Positions 51,584 through 60,775 of a stretch of DNA of 64,000 nucleotides are shown here, piece by piece. Source of the DNA: Clostridia bacterium (GTDB lineage Bacteria > Bacillota > Clostridia > Oscillospirales > Acutalibacteraceae); the NCBI GenBank assembly GCA_024404145.1, contig JAKSQK010000004.1:1-64000 (forward strand), written 5' to 3'. The stretch's first letter is position 1. Each line of letters opens with the position of its first letter. The position numbers and the translations under genes are program-made. The notes beneath the pieces are model-generated. The model searched no databases. It saw only the letters and a program-made list of their open reading frames with translations, and was not told where the DNA came from.

Positions 51584-52054
51584 TCACTTCTTTTTAACCT
51601 TATACTTACAAAAATAAGTATATAACAAACTATATATATTTTTCAAGAGTTTTTTTGAAAAGAAAGCCCATTTTAAGCAGTTTTTTACTGTTTTTTCGCT
51701 TATTTTTTGCAAGTAATAAAAAATCAGGCGGTAAAGAAGGCAAAAATACGAAATAATCTTTGAAAAAATAAATAAAATAAATTTCGAAAAAATAAGGTTT
51801 GCAACTGCAAAACCGAGTATCTGAAAACCGAATATATAGTATCTCACCATTCCGTTTGTGAGAGCAAACAACAAAAGAATATTGCAAAACGAATAAAAAA
51901 CTAAAAAGAGTATATCCGCCATCTCTTTTTTAGTTTTTGATTTTATCTTTTCTTTTATCGCTTTTACAAACGAATATATAATCGAAAATATCATTCCGAC
52001 CGTAAAAGAAATAAATATATTGAGCAGTTGACCTGAATTGCTTATTTCCCACAT
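51584..52054 (-). CDS. yabQ: Spore cortex biosynthesis protein YabQ
   Basis: Membrane protein of 156 aa with about four hydrophobic segments. In B. subtilis YabQ sits in the outer forespore membrane and is needed for cortex formation. LFSFYNSFCNILLLFALTNG-like and MVRYYIFGFQILGF segments match the family; the basic C-terminal tail is longer and Lys/Tyr-rich. Identification also relies on position between yabP and divIC. Confidence 0.82.
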   Translation of the reverse strand: MWEISNSGQLLNIFISFTVGMIFSIIYSFVKAIKEKIKSKTKKEMADILFLVFYSFCNILLLFALTNGMVRYYIFGFQILGFAVANLIFSKFILFIFSKIISYFCLLYRLIFYYLQKISEKTVKNCLKWAFFSKKLLKNIYSLLYTYFCKYKVKKK

Positions 52055-52327
52055 TTACTTTAATAATCTCGAAAAAAATCCGCCGTCAGACTTACTGCCC
52101 GAAAGATATATTACCCCATGGATTATTCCCGTCGCCTTAAAATCCCCGAGTTCATCATTAAAACTTGAAATTGACAGATTTTCGCCTTTAATGGTTATTT
52201 TGCTCTCAAAACCGTCAAGAAGTATAGATTCATCGTCAAAGGATATAACCGATTTTATTCCGCTCATATCAACAGAACTTCTGTTGCTTATAACCGCTGT
52301 ATGATTATCAAAATGCTTTTCAGACAT
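52055..52327 (-). CDS. yabP: Sporulation protein YabP
   Basis: Small soluble protein (90 aa) of the YabP/YqfC family, mainly beta strands: HTAVISNRSSVDMSGIKSVISFDDESILLDGFESKITIKGENLSI. ATG 52327 follows AGGGGTG; the longer frame would start 21 bases earlier in the ribosome site. Needed for a late stage of cortex assembly in B. subtilis. Directly abuts yabQ. Confidence 0.87.
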   Translation of the reverse strand: MSEKHFDNHTAVISNRSSVDMSGIKSVISFDDESILLDGFESKITIKGENLSISSFNDELGDFKATGIIHGVIYLSGSKSDGGFFSRLLK

Positions 52328-52370
52328 AAAAACACCCCTTATAAACAAATATATTTATAAGGGGCATTAG

Positions 52371-52613
52371 TTATTCAATTATTCTGTAAAGAAGCGAAGC
52401 ATCGTCCTTTTTAACGGTTTCATTTACCGCCAAAACTTCGAATTTAACAGGAGATGAGCCGAAGGATATTTCCACCCTATCGCCTATCTTTACATCATAA
52501 GATGCTCTGGCAGTTTTTCCGTTAACAGTTACTCTCCCTGCATCACAGGCCTCGTTTGCTATCGTTCTTCTTTTGATTATTCTTGAAACCTTCAAATATT
52601 TATCAAGTCGCAT
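52371..52613 (-). CDS. rqcP: S4-domain ribosome quality-control factor RqcP (YabO)
   Basis: An 80-aa single S4 domain (RLDKYLKVSRIIKRRTIANEACDAGRVTVNGKTAR). In B. subtilis this protein works with RqcH on split 50S subunits to add alanine tails; the older name is Hsp15-like YabO. ATG 52613 follows GGAGAAAATA. It begins after the hup terminator, so it has a separate or read-through transcript. Confidence 0.9.
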   Translation of the reverse strand: MRLDKYLKVSRIIKRRTIANEACDAGRVTVNGKTARASYDVKIGDRVEISFGSSPVKFEVLAVNETVKKDDASLLYRIIE

Positions 52614-52632
52614 TATTTTCTCCAAATAAAAA

Positions 52633-52655
52633 AGCCGCCCGATTAACGGACGGCT
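52633..52655 (-). terminator. Terminator of hup
   Basis: AGCCGTCCG / CGGGCGGCT stem then TTTTTTATTTG on the minus strand, just before the rqcP ribosome site. Confidence 0.8.
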
Positions 52656-52670
52656 AAGAATAGACGATAA

Positions 52671-52943
52671 TTATTTAACAGCGTCCTTGAATGCCTTACC
52701 GGCTTTGAATACCGGGCTCTTAGAAGCAGCAATCTTGATAGGAGCTTTAGTAAGCGGATTGATACCGTTTCTTGCAGCACGAGTACGAACTTCGAATGTA
52801 CCGAAGCCGATGAGCGCAACCTTATCATTCTTTTTAAGAGCAGCAACGATTGAATCGAAAACTGCAGCTACTGCCTTATCAGCGTCCTTTTTGGAAAGAC
52901 CTGCTTTATCAGCAACTTTTGCAACTAGTTCTGTCTTGTTCAT
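52671..52943 (-). CDS. hup: DNA-binding protein HU
   Basis: Nucleoid protein of 90 aa. [25 protein letters not shown] is the dimerisation half; [24 protein letters not shown] is the arm with the conserved RxxRxGxNP. A strong AGGAGG ribosome site lies upstream, and the gene has its own terminator, as expected for a highly expressed protein. Confidence 0.97.
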   Translation of the reverse strand: MNKTELVAKVADKAGLSKKDADKAVAAVFDSIVAALKKNDKVALIGFGTFEVRTRAARNGINPLTKAPIKIAASKSPVFKAGKAFKDAVK

Positions 52944-53090
52944 AATATGAACCTCCTAATTTTTTTAAGATTTGCTTTCGCAAAACATTTTACAAATGAT
53001 GGTATTTTATCTACCAAATATACTTTTACCATAAATTGAAGGAAAAATCAACATATTTTTGTTAAAATATTGAAATTTTTTTATTTTTTA

Positions 53091-54842
53091 TCAAGATTTT
53101 CGTACAATTTTTAGTTTTTGGGCTACCAAAAGCACCTTATCGCCCATTGGAAGCGATAAAATATCCGACGGTTCTATTACCTTTAAGAGCGAAATCATTA
53201 TCAGGTAAATAATTGCTGCAAATGCTATCGAAATAACGGTTGATAAAGAAACCGAGAAGAAATATGAATTCAAAACAAAATAGCAAATATATGCCGATAT
53301 ACCGCATATAACACCTGCAACGACAGGTTTTATGAGAACAGACCTATAATTCGGTTTTACACCCGAATACTTTATAATCGAAACAAAATTTGCAATGCAA
53401 ATATATCCGTAACAAAGCGTTGTTCCTATGGGTACACCTACGATGTTAACCGAAGGAATTCCGACAAGGCAATAGTTTATAACGATTTTTACTACTGCGC
53501 CTACTGCAATATTTTTTAGCGGAATTTTCTCTTTTCCTATTGCTTGAAGCATATTTACAAGAGGAGCATTTATACCGGCAAATACTGCGCAAACCCCTAA
53601 AATACGAAGGTTTGGAGCCGCTATTGCAATGGCGGCTTCGTTGCTGTAAAGCAACGAAAGAATTCCGTAAGAAAGCGCAAAAATACCTGCACCGCAAGGA
53701 AGCGCAATAATAGCAACTGTTCTGATAATTGTTTCTATATTTGATTTTATCTCGGCAGGGTCTTTTCTTATCCACGCCTTTGCCAAAACCGGAATTGCGC
53801 TGACACCGAGAGTTGATGTCAAAACGGGAATTAAATTATAAATTGAAAATGCAAATCCCCTATGGCAACCGTAAAGCGAATTAGGTAAATCTTTTGCCAT
53901 ATCAAAAGCGCTGTTGGCAGACTTTTCATAATTTATCAAATTAGTAAATGTTGCGGCAAAATATTCGGGGGCTTTTGATACTGCATTGGACAACTGTTTT
54001 TGCACCATAACAACATCTATAAGACTTGTAATATTATTGACAAGCGAACCTAAAACAATTGGTATTGCAATAATGATTATGCCCTTAATTTGGCTCTTAA
54101 ATCCTATGGGCTCGGGCGAAGAAAGATAGAGAGTTTTCGAAATATCTTTCCATTTATACAACCTATATCTTATCAAAAGAAACAGCGTACTGAGCGCTTC
54201 TCCGAGCGTTATTCCGACAAGAGCACCTGCTGCCGCAAGTGAATAATTATTGGTGGTTTTAAGAATAATCGATGCCAAAGTAAACCCGAAAACAAGTTTT
54301 CCGAGCGCTTCTAATATTTCGCTGATGCCCGTTGGCGTCATATTTCCGAGACCTTCAAAATATCCTCGGTATGCCGACATAATGCAACAAAAAGCAAGTG
54401 ATGGCGCAATGGCAAGTATTCCAGAAAGCGCACCGGAATTAAAAGTTTGAAGGTTAAGCGTTAAACCGAAAATGTTAAGCGAAAATGCGCCTGTAAGCAA
54501 AAACGCAAGTAATACCATTAGAACAAAACCTGTTCCGCCGGTAACTAAAAAAATCAACTGCGCTGCACGAAGCGTTTTCGTAACATCTTTATATCTCGAT
54601 TTTGCAGAGTATTCCGCAACTATCCTTGATATCGCAATAGGCAGACCCGCCATTGCAATAGAATACATCGGAACATATAAATCATAGGCAGTAGAATAAT
54701 ATCCCATACCGCTTGAACCTAAAATATTCGTTAGCGGTATTCTGTAAACGGCACCTATAATTTTTGCAAGAACAGTTGCAACTATTAAAATTATCGACCC
54801 ATGTAAAAAACTCTGTTGTTTAGTTTCTGATTTTGAAGACAT
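53091..54842 (-). CDS. SpoVB/MurJ-like polysaccharide flippase (YabM position)
   Basis: MOP-superfamily flippase of 583 aa with about 14 hydrophobic segments. SFLHGSIILIVATVLAKIIGAVYRIPLTNILGSSGMGYYS is the N-terminal family signature. It is in the position of B. subtilis yabM, upstream of the yab cluster. Likely exports a lipid-linked cell-wall or cortex precursor, or other polysaccharide. The central region between segments 7 and 8 (about 290-330) is longer than average. Confidence 0.85.
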   Translation of the reverse strand: MSSKSETKQQSFLHGSIILIVATVLAKIIGAVYRIPLTNILGSSGMGYYSTAYDLYVPMYSIAMAGLPIAISRIVAEYSAKSRYKDVTKTLRAAQLIFLVTGGTGFVLMVLLAFLLTGAFSLNIFGLTLNLQTFNSGALSGILAIAPSLAFCCIMSAYRGYFEGLGNMTPTGISEILEALGKLVFGFTLASIILKTTNNYSLAAAGALVGITLGEALSTLFLLIRYRLYKWKDISKTLYLSSPEPIGFKSQIKGIIIIAIPIVLGSLVNNITSLIDVVMVQKQLSNAVSKAPEYFAATFTNLINYEKSANSAFDMAKDLPNSLYGCHRGFAFSIYNLIPVLTSTLGVSAIPVLAKAWIRKDPAEIKSNIETIIRTVAIIALPCGAGIFALSYGILSLLYSNEAAIAIAAPNLRILGVCAVFAGINAPLVNMLQAIGKEKIPLKNIAVGAVVKIVINYCLVGIPSVNIVGVPIGTTLCYGYICIANFVSIIKYSGVKPNYRSVLIKPVVAGVICGISAYICYFVLNSYFFSVSLSTVISIAFAAIIYLIMISLLKVIEPSDILSLPMGDKVLLVAQKLKIVRKS

Positions 54843-54852
54843 ACTATCACCG

Positions 54853-55539
54853 TTAAGAAATACTGTCTAATAAACGATAGAAATTATCGAACAAAACATC
54901 ACCGCTGTTTATATTCATATCACGGTATTGCTCAACATTTTCATCAGCACCGTCAGAAACTCTTCTGATGCAATAAAGCGGTATTTTTGCCATATCGCAT
55001 ACCGAAGCGATAGCGGCAGTTTCCATATCGCAGGTTTTGGCGTTATAGTTGTTTTGGAAAAAATCCGCATCTTCCTTTTTGGAAATAAATCTATCTCCGC
55101 AAACGGCGGCACCGACAACTGCTTGTGGCAAAACCTTCTTAATATCTTCTATGATTTTGTCGTCTGTATAGTAGATATACTCCTGGCAAGGTTTTTCGCA
55201 AAGTTTATAGCCGAGAGGAGTTAAATCAAAATCGTGCTCCATAAATGAATCGGGAATGGCAAATTTGCCGATAGTTGAATTGCCGATACCGCCCGATAAA
55301 CCGTAATTCATAATACAATCGCATCCGTCAGAGATGAGTTTTGCGGTAATGGCGGCGGCATTTACCTTTCCAATTCCGCAAAATACGGCAACACAATCGG
55401 TTGAGTTTACCTTAAATCTCAAAGTTTTTCTTGAAAATTCAAGCGTTTCTTCGGCGCCGTTCTTTGTAAAGTATTCGTAAAGCGGTTTGAATTCCATTTC
55501 ATCCGCAACAACAATTCCTATTTTTTTATATGCACACAT
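54853..55539 (-). CDS. mtnN: 5'-methylthioadenosine/S-adenosylhomocysteine nucleosidase
   Basis: Cleaves MTA and SAH to adenine and the thioribose (228 aa). GIVVADEMEFKPLYE with the general acid Glu near 15, the VFCGIGKVNAAAITAKLIS ribose-site segment near 53-71 and the DMETAAIASVC catalytic segment near 165-175 match the Pfs/MtnN family. RRVSDGADEN carries the catalytic Asp. Lies ten bases after the flippase gene's start and follows the zinc-ribbon gene by one base. Confidence 0.88.
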   Translation of the reverse strand: MCAYKKIGIVVADEMEFKPLYEYFTKNGAEETLEFSRKTLRFKVNSTDCVAVFCGIGKVNAAAITAKLISDGCDCIMNYGLSGGIGNSTIGKFAIPDSFMEHDFDLTPLGYKLCEKPCQEYIYYTDDKIIEDIKKVLPQAVVGAAVCGDRFISKKEDADFFQNNYNAKTCDMETAAIASVCDMAKIPLYCIRRVSDGADENVEQYRDMNINSGDVLFDNFYRLLDSIS

Positions 55540-55540
55540 A

Positions 55541-55924
55541 TTATTCCTCCGAAGAATCGAAAACTAATTTTTCGCCGCATTTACTGCAAAAAACGGCAGT
55601 TTCATCTATTACGGCACCGCAAGAAGGACAAATACGGTTTGATTTCGCATAGTTGATTTCGTTGTTTAGCTCATCAATCTTTTCGTTGATTTGGACTATT
55701 TCGTCGCATATAGACCTATCGTCTTCATTTAACTGCTCGAAATTTTCCAAGCTCAAAAAATAATTTTTGCCGAGTTTTGCAAAAAGTTTTTCTCTTTTCG
55801 ATTTCAATGTTGAAACATTGAATTTAAGTTTTTCAGTACTTAAAACCTCGCCGGTTTTCTTGTAAGCAACCTCAAATGCTGATTTTGCCTTATCAAAAGC
55901 ATTGTCAAAAAAATCTCTTTCCAT
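55541..55924 (-). CDS. Zinc-ribbon protein with helical N-terminal domain
   Basis: A protein of about 127 aa: helices in the first 90 residues (rich in Lys/Glu, coiled-coil-like QINEKIDELNNEI), then a CPSCGAVIDETAVFCSKCGEK zinc ribbon. Function unknown; this type occurs beside housekeeping genes in Clostridia. ATG 55924 follows GGAAATGGTAAT, whose sequence is part of a shortened copy of the leader repeat. Probably cotranscribed with mtnN. Confidence 0.65.
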   Translation of the reverse strand: MERDFFDNAFDKAKSAFEVAYKKTGEVLSTEKLKFNVSTLKSKREKLFAKLGKNYFLSLENFEQLNEDDRSICDEIVQINEKIDELNNEINYAKSNRICPSCGAVIDETAVFCSKCGEKLVFDSSEE

Positions 55925-55931
55925 TGTTATT

Positions 55932-55966
55932 ACCATTTCCTTTCAAGAGGCAACAAGCGCCTTTAT
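55932..55966 (-). repeat. Leader repeat, shortened derivative (copy 3)
   Basis: In transcript sense TATAAAGGCGCTTGTT is identical to copy 1, then jumps to GCCTCTTGAAAGGAAATGGTAAT, matching the 3' end of copies 1 and 2 with changes. The interior is missing and the ends form AAGGC/GCCTCTT-type pairing. A hairpin ATCAGCA/TGCTGAT lies just upstream (55971-55989). Confidence 0.5.
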
Positions 55967-56045
55967 ATTTATCAGCAAAAAATGCTGATATTTTAATTTT
56001 TGAAACCATAAGTCGTATGGATATTATACCATAAAATATATGATT

Positions 56046-57512
56046 TTACAAGAAAGAATAAAACGAGTATATTCGCTTTTTTCTTTCAATTTGCTCATCA
56101 AAATCAGAGATGTATTCATAAGGATATTTGTAATTGAATATCCTTTCTATTTTGCCCGACAAAGGATTTTTAAGTTTAGTTGCCGCAGATGCGCCACAGG
56201 CGATTACAGTATGCGTTTCGTCCATAATATAAACATTATAAAGTCCCTCAAAACCCTTTTTGGAATAACCTACATTTTCGAGATTTCCCACCGTTTTGCT
56301 CTGCCTATACATATAGTACGGAAAAATTTTATTGTCAGTCAGCGATTTTCTGGCATATTCAACCATCTTTGTTGCCGCAATACCCGAATCAATTTCATGA
56401 GAAAATCCTACCGCAGTAAGGGTTGATGCTCTTTTCATCGAGAGAGAATGCACCGTAACATTTTCAGGCGATAAATCTATTATTTTATCTATTGTTTTGC
56501 AAAAGCTATCGTAATTATCCGTTGGAAGTCCTGCAATAAGGTCGGTATTTATATTATCAAATCCGCATTCTCTGGCAAGAGCAAAACTATCGAAAAACTG
56601 TTTTTCGGTATGCTTTCTTCCTATTGCATTCAAAACGCTGTCGTTAAGCGTTTGCGGGTTGATACTTATTCTGGAAACACCCGAATTTTTGAGCAAAACA
56701 AGTTTTTCTTTTGTTATTGTATCGGGCCTTCCCGCTTCAACGGTAAACTCCCGACAGTTTGACAAATCAAAATTCAATTTTACGGTTTTAATAATAGTAT
56801 CAAGTTGTTCGACTGATAATGTTGTAGGCGTTCCGCCGCCGATATAAACCGTTTCAAGACAAAGATTTTTTTCTTTAACGATATCGCCGACATATTTTAT
56901 TTCCCTGCATAAACAGTCGATATATTCGGGGATAATATCGGTTGCTTTATCGACAGAATGGGATACAAATGAGCAATAAGAACATCTCGTAGGGCAAAAC
57001 GGTATCGAAACATAAAGACTGAAAGAACGGTCTTTTGAAAGAGAAATAATCTTATCCTCGCTTTCGGCGGTTTCTTTAAGCAACGAAATTTTATTGTCGC
57101 CGACTTTCAGTACATTGGAAAAATATCGTGTAGCACCGTCATAGCCCATTTTTTTAACCGTTTCAATAAAAAGTCTTGCCGGTCTTACGCCGGTAAGTAT
57201 TCCCCATTCGGGTTTGTATTTAACAATTTCGACAAAACAAAAAAAGAGATTTGATGCAAGTTCAAGTTCGCAACGCTTGATAAAATTATCGGTATTTGCA
57301 TCTAAAAAAGTTTCCTTTTGACTTGTTTTACCGTCAAGCGATAAGAAGGCGGAAATTTTACAACCGTTATCGCAAAAATCGGTCTTTGTAACGGCAAAAC
57401 TTTCTTCCTTTCGCATTTCTTTTACAACATCTATTCTTTCAAACGGCAAAAAAAGACGGGATAATTTTTCAAGTTCATAATCAAAATTGTTTCCGAAATT
57501 TGAAATAATCAT
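56046..57512 (-). CDS. hemZ: Coproporphyrinogen III oxidase-like radical SAM protein HemZ
   Basis: Radical SAM enzyme of 488 aa. The FeS ligands are Cys173, Cys177, Cys180 in SIPFCPTRCSYCSF, followed by YIGGGTPTTLSVEQL and the HemN-like LNDSVLNAIGRKHTEKQFFDSF. The long N-terminal part with KPEWGILTGVRPARL (100-114) sets HemZ apart from HemN/HemW. HemZ is proposed as an oxygen-independent coproporphyrinogen dehydrogenase; its true substrate is uncertain. Overlaps the MBL gene by four bases. Confidence 0.9.
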   Translation of the reverse strand: MIISNFGNNFDYELEKLSRLFLPFERIDVVKEMRKEESFAVTKTDFCDNGCKISAFLSLDGKTSQKETFLDANTDNFIKRCELELASNLFFCFVEIVKYKPEWGILTGVRPARLFIETVKKMGYDGATRYFSNVLKVGDNKISLLKETAESEDKIISLSKDRSFSLYVSIPFCPTRCSYCSFVSHSVDKATDIIPEYIDCLCREIKYVGDIVKEKNLCLETVYIGGGTPTTLSVEQLDTIIKTVKLNFDLSNCREFTVEAGRPDTITKEKLVLLKNSGVSRISINPQTLNDSVLNAIGRKHTEKQFFDSFALARECGFDNINTDLIAGLPTDNYDSFCKTIDKIIDLSPENVTVHSLSMKRASTLTAVGFSHEIDSGIAATKMVEYARKSLTDNKIFPYYMYRQSKTVGNLENVGYSKKGFEGLYNVYIMDETHTVIACGASAATKLKNPLSGKIERIFNYKYPYEYISDFDEQIERKKRIYSFYSFL

Positions 57513-58135
57513 TGTTTTTTTCTTAACCTTAAAGGGTTATATTCTCTTTCATGTTTGATAGTTGTCGGGTTGCCATGTCCCGTATAAACAGTTACATTTT
57601 CATCATTTTCGTCTAATATTCTATCAATAGACTCTTTGATTTTTTCGATATTTCCGCCGGGAAAATCTGTTCTGCCGTAACTTTCAAGAAACAATGTATC
57701 GCCGCTAAACAAATTATCGCCGATAAGATAGCATACTCCGCCTACGGTATGCCCCGATGTTTCAAAAACCTTAACCGTAATATCGCCTACTGTTATTTCG
57801 TCGTTATCTCCTAACAACATATCGGCTGAAAACGGCTTAAACTCAACTCCGAAAAAAGAAGATAAATTGAGATAGTTATCTTGAAGCGCCGAAGCATCAT
57901 TTTTTCCTATTCCGACCGAAACATTATACCTATCAACGATTTCCCCTGCCATACCGATATGGTCAAAATGCGCATGGGTTAAAAGAACGGCGGTTTTTTT
58001 ATCCTTATTTTTTTTAAGAAAGTCAAAAACCTTTTCACTTCTGAAACCGGGGTCGATTATTATGGCGGATTTTTCGGTTGAGATTAAATAACAATTAACC
58101 GAAATTTCACCCAAAACAACTCTTTCAATCTGCAT
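57509..58135 (-). CDS. MBL-fold hydrolase (glyoxalase II-like)
   Basis: Metallo-beta-lactamase-fold protein of 208 aa with a full metal site: H54-A-H56-F-D58-H59, TSGHTVGGVCYLIGD, GDTLFLESYGRTDFPGG and the late YTGHGNPT. This branch (YqgX-like) is annotated as glyoxalase II or hydroxyacylglutathione hydrolase, though the natural thioester is unknown in glutathione-free clostridia. Overlaps dtd and hemZ. Confidence 0.88.
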   Translation of the reverse strand: MQIERVVLGEISVNCYLISTEKSAIIIDPGFRSEKVFDFLKKNKDKKTAVLLTHAHFDHIGMAGEIVDRYNVSVGIGKNDASALQDNYLNLSSFFGVEFKPFSADMLLGDNDEITVGDITVKVFETSGHTVGGVCYLIGDNLFSGDTLFLESYGRTDFPGGNIEKIKESIDRILDENDENVTVYTGHGNPTTIKHEREYNPLRLRKKQ

Positions 58136-58592
58136 TTTTATTCTTCCATATATCGGTATCGAGAATTATCGTTACGGGTCCGTCGTTTACAAGACTTACC
58201 TTCATATCGGCACCGAAAACGCCTTTACTAACGGTATTTATTCCGTTTTCTTTGAGTTTATCGCAAAAATCATCATAGTATTTTGAAGCAAGTTCGGGTT
58301 TTAATGCCTTAATAAATGAAGGTCTGTTTCCCTTTTTGGTATCGGCAGCAAGAGTAAACTGCGAAATACACAAAACTTCACCGCCGACATCAATTATAGA
58401 TTTATTCATTTTGCCCTCGTCGTCTTCAAAAATGCGGAGTAAAGACACCTTTTTTGCAAGTAAATCAATATCTTCTTCCGTATCATTTTCCATAGCGCAA
58501 AACAAAATCATTAATCCGTTTTCAGAACTGCCTACAATTTTTCCGTCAATCGAAACCGACGACTCCAAAACCCTTTGAATTACCGCTTTCAT
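58125..58592 (-). CDS. dtd: D-aminoacyl-tRNA deacylase
   Basis: Removes D-amino acids (and glycine from tRNA-Ala) from charged tRNA (155 aa). MKAVIQRVLESSVSIDGK begins the protein; SQFTLAADTKKGNRPSF holds the SQFT motif (77-80) and GPVT (138-141) is the cross-subunit Gly-cisPro loop. Normal length. Four-base overlap with the rel stop. Confidence 0.95.
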   Translation of the reverse strand: MKAVIQRVLESSVSIDGKIVGSSENGLMILFCAMENDTEEDIDLLAKKVSLLRIFEDDEGKMNKSIIDVGGEVLCISQFTLAADTKKGNRPSFIKALKPELASKYYDDFCDKLKENGINTVSKGVFGADMKVSLVNDGPVTIILDTDIWKNKNAD

Positions 58593-60775
58593 TGTCCTAT
58601 CCTTTCAACACTGAATACTCCGCTGATTTTTTCCAAATGATTTATAATACTTTTCAGATGCTCAACACTTTCGCAGGAAATTGTTATAATAATCTTGCAA
58701 TTTCCGCCTTTTGCCTGTTTTGCATTTATTGAATTGAGCGAAATTCTCATATTGCTTATTACATTCATAATATCAACAATAAGGTTATCTCGGTCTATCG
58801 AATCAATTTGCAAAGTTGATGTGAATTTATTTGTTTTCTTCGTATTCCAATGCGCCGAAATCCATCTTTTAGGTTCTTCGCTTTTTGAAATATCCTTCGG
58901 AACATTAGTGCAGTCCCTCTTGTGAATGGAAACACCGTGTCCCCGAGTTATAAAACCGATAATTTCATCTCCCGGAAGCGGGGCGCAACATTTTGAGAGT
59001 TTAATAAGGCAGTTATCTATTCCTTCAACTACAACACCGCCGGTTGAAGATTGTTTCTCTGGAATCTCGACAACCTGAATCGGTTTTGATGCCTGAACTT
59101 TTTTGAAATAATCGTCCCTTATTCTCGGCATTATTTTTGAAAGAAGAATACCGCCGTATCCTATTGCGGCAAAAAAGTCATCATTGTTCGGAAAATGGTA
59201 TCTCTTTGCAACTTCGCCGACTATTGCCTCATACTCTTCTTCGGAAACGTTTATACCGATACGCCTTAACTCTTTATCAAAAGAATCTTTGCCTTCTTCG
59301 ATATTCTCAGGGCGCCTTTCCTTCTTAAACCAAGCCCTTATCTTCGATTTTGCCTGATTTGTTACGGCAATACTCATCCAGTCTCTGCTCGGGCCGTGTC
59401 CCGCCTGATTTGTAGTTAATATCTCGATAACTTCTCCGGTTTTAATTTCGTGATTTATCGGAACTATCTTACCGTCTGCCTTTGCGCCGACCATTCTTGT
59501 TCCTACGGCGGAATGAATCATAAATGCAAAATCGACAACCGTTGAGCCGACCGGCAAACTTATTACATCACCATTCGGCGTTACGGCAAAAATATCTTCC
59601 TGCGATAAATCAACCTTGATAGTTTGAAGCAGTTCCGAAGAATCCTCAGATGTATCCTGCGCTTCAAGAATTTGCCTTATCCATGCAAGTCGGTTTTCGA
59701 GTTTATCATCGTTTGATGATATTCCCTCTTTATACTTCCAATGCGCCGCAATTCCGAATTCTGCCGTATGATGCATATCAAATGTTCTTATTTGTATTTC
59801 AAATGTAAGACCGTCTCGGCTTATTACGGTTGTATGAAGCGACTGATACATATTCGGCTTAGGAGTAGCTATATAATCCTTAAACCTGTTTGGAATAGGT
59901 TGAAAAATATCGTGCATAATTCCTAGAACATTGTAACAGTCGGCAACCGTATCGGTAATAATTCTTATAGCATAAACATCGTATATTTCGTCAAAATCCT
60001 TGCCCTGCAAGAACATTTTTCTGTATATTCCGTGAACCGATTTAACACGGCCTTGAAATGCAAAATCAACATTTGGCATTTCTTTTCTTAAATATTCTTC
60101 AATTTTCTGCTTAACATCATCGAGGATTTGCTCTCGCTGTTGTTTTCTTGTTTGCAAAAGCTGTTCGATTTCAGAATACGCAATGGGGTCCAAATGCTTT
60201 ATTGCCAAATCTTCAAGTTCTTCTTTAACGGGCCTTATTCCGAGTCTGTGCGCAATAGGTGCGAAAACTTCAAGCGTTTCAACTGCTTTTTCCCGCTGCT
60301 TATAATCGGGCATTGCATCGAGAGTTCGCATATTATGAAGTCTATCGGCAAGTTTTATTATGATTACCCTTATATCTTTACCCATCGCAATAAGCATTTT
60401 TCTTAAATTTTCGGCTTGTTGCTGTTCTTTTGTTGAAAATGAAAGACGACCGATTTTTGTTACTCCGTCAACAAGAAGGGCAACTTCTTTTCCGAACATC
60501 TTTTCAATTTCTTCAATTGTTGTATCCGTATCTTCTACAACATCGTGCAAAAGAGCCGCCATTATCGAGGCAGAATCCATACCCATACCGACAATTATTT
60601 TTGCAACATTGAAGGGGTGAATATAATAATCCTCGTTTGTAAAACGCTTTTGACCGCTATGCGACTTAACGCATAAATCATAGGCCTTTTCTATCATTTT
60701 AATATCATAATTTGATTTTTGAGAAAGCAAAAGAGCAACTAATTCATTTTTATCTCGAATTTCGTTTTCGGTCAT
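58589..60775 (-). CDS. rel: Bifunctional (p)ppGpp synthetase/hydrolase Rel
   Basis: Long RSH protein of 728 aa. The hydrolase HD motif AALLHDVVEDTD is near 69-80 and ADRLHNMRTLDAM near 142-154; the synthetase region has GRVKSVHGIYRKM near 247-259 and YDVYAIRIIT. TGS (about 388-448) and C-terminal zinc-finger/ACT parts follow, so both activities are expected. Stringent-response alarmone level control. It starts on the last base of the recJ stop (TAATG). The apt gene commonly found between recJ and rel in Firmicutes is absent here. Confidence 0.96.
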   Translation of the reverse strand: MTENEIRDKNELVALLLSQKSNYDIKMIEKAYDLCVKSHSGQKRFTNEDYYIHPFNVAKIIVGMGMDSASIMAALLHDVVEDTDTTIEEIEKMFGKEVALLVDGVTKIGRLSFSTKEQQQAENLRKMLIAMGKDIRVIIIKLADRLHNMRTLDAMPDYKQREKAVETLEVFAPIAHRLGIRPVKEELEDLAIKHLDPIAYSEIEQLLQTRKQQREQILDDVKQKIEEYLRKEMPNVDFAFQGRVKSVHGIYRKMFLQGKDFDEIYDVYAIRIITDTVADCYNVLGIMHDIFQPIPNRFKDYIATPKPNMYQSLHTTVISRDGLTFEIQIRTFDMHHTAEFGIAAHWKYKEGISSNDDKLENRLAWIRQILEAQDTSEDSSELLQTIKVDLSQEDIFAVTPNGDVISLPVGSTVVDFAFMIHSAVGTRMVGAKADGKIVPINHEIKTGEVIEILTTNQAGHGPSRDWMSIAVTNQAKSKIRAWFKKERRPENIEEGKDSFDKELRRIGINVSEEEYEAIVGEVAKRYHFPNNDDFFAAIGYGGILLSKIMPRIRDDYFKKVQASKPIQVVEIPEKQSSTGGVVVEGIDNCLIKLSKCCAPLPGDEIIGFITRGHGVSIHKRDCTNVPKDISKSEEPKRWISAHWNTKKTNKFTSTLQIDSIDRDNLIVDIMNVISNMRISLNSINAKQAKGGNCKIIITISCESVEHLKSIINHLEKISGVFSVERIGQ

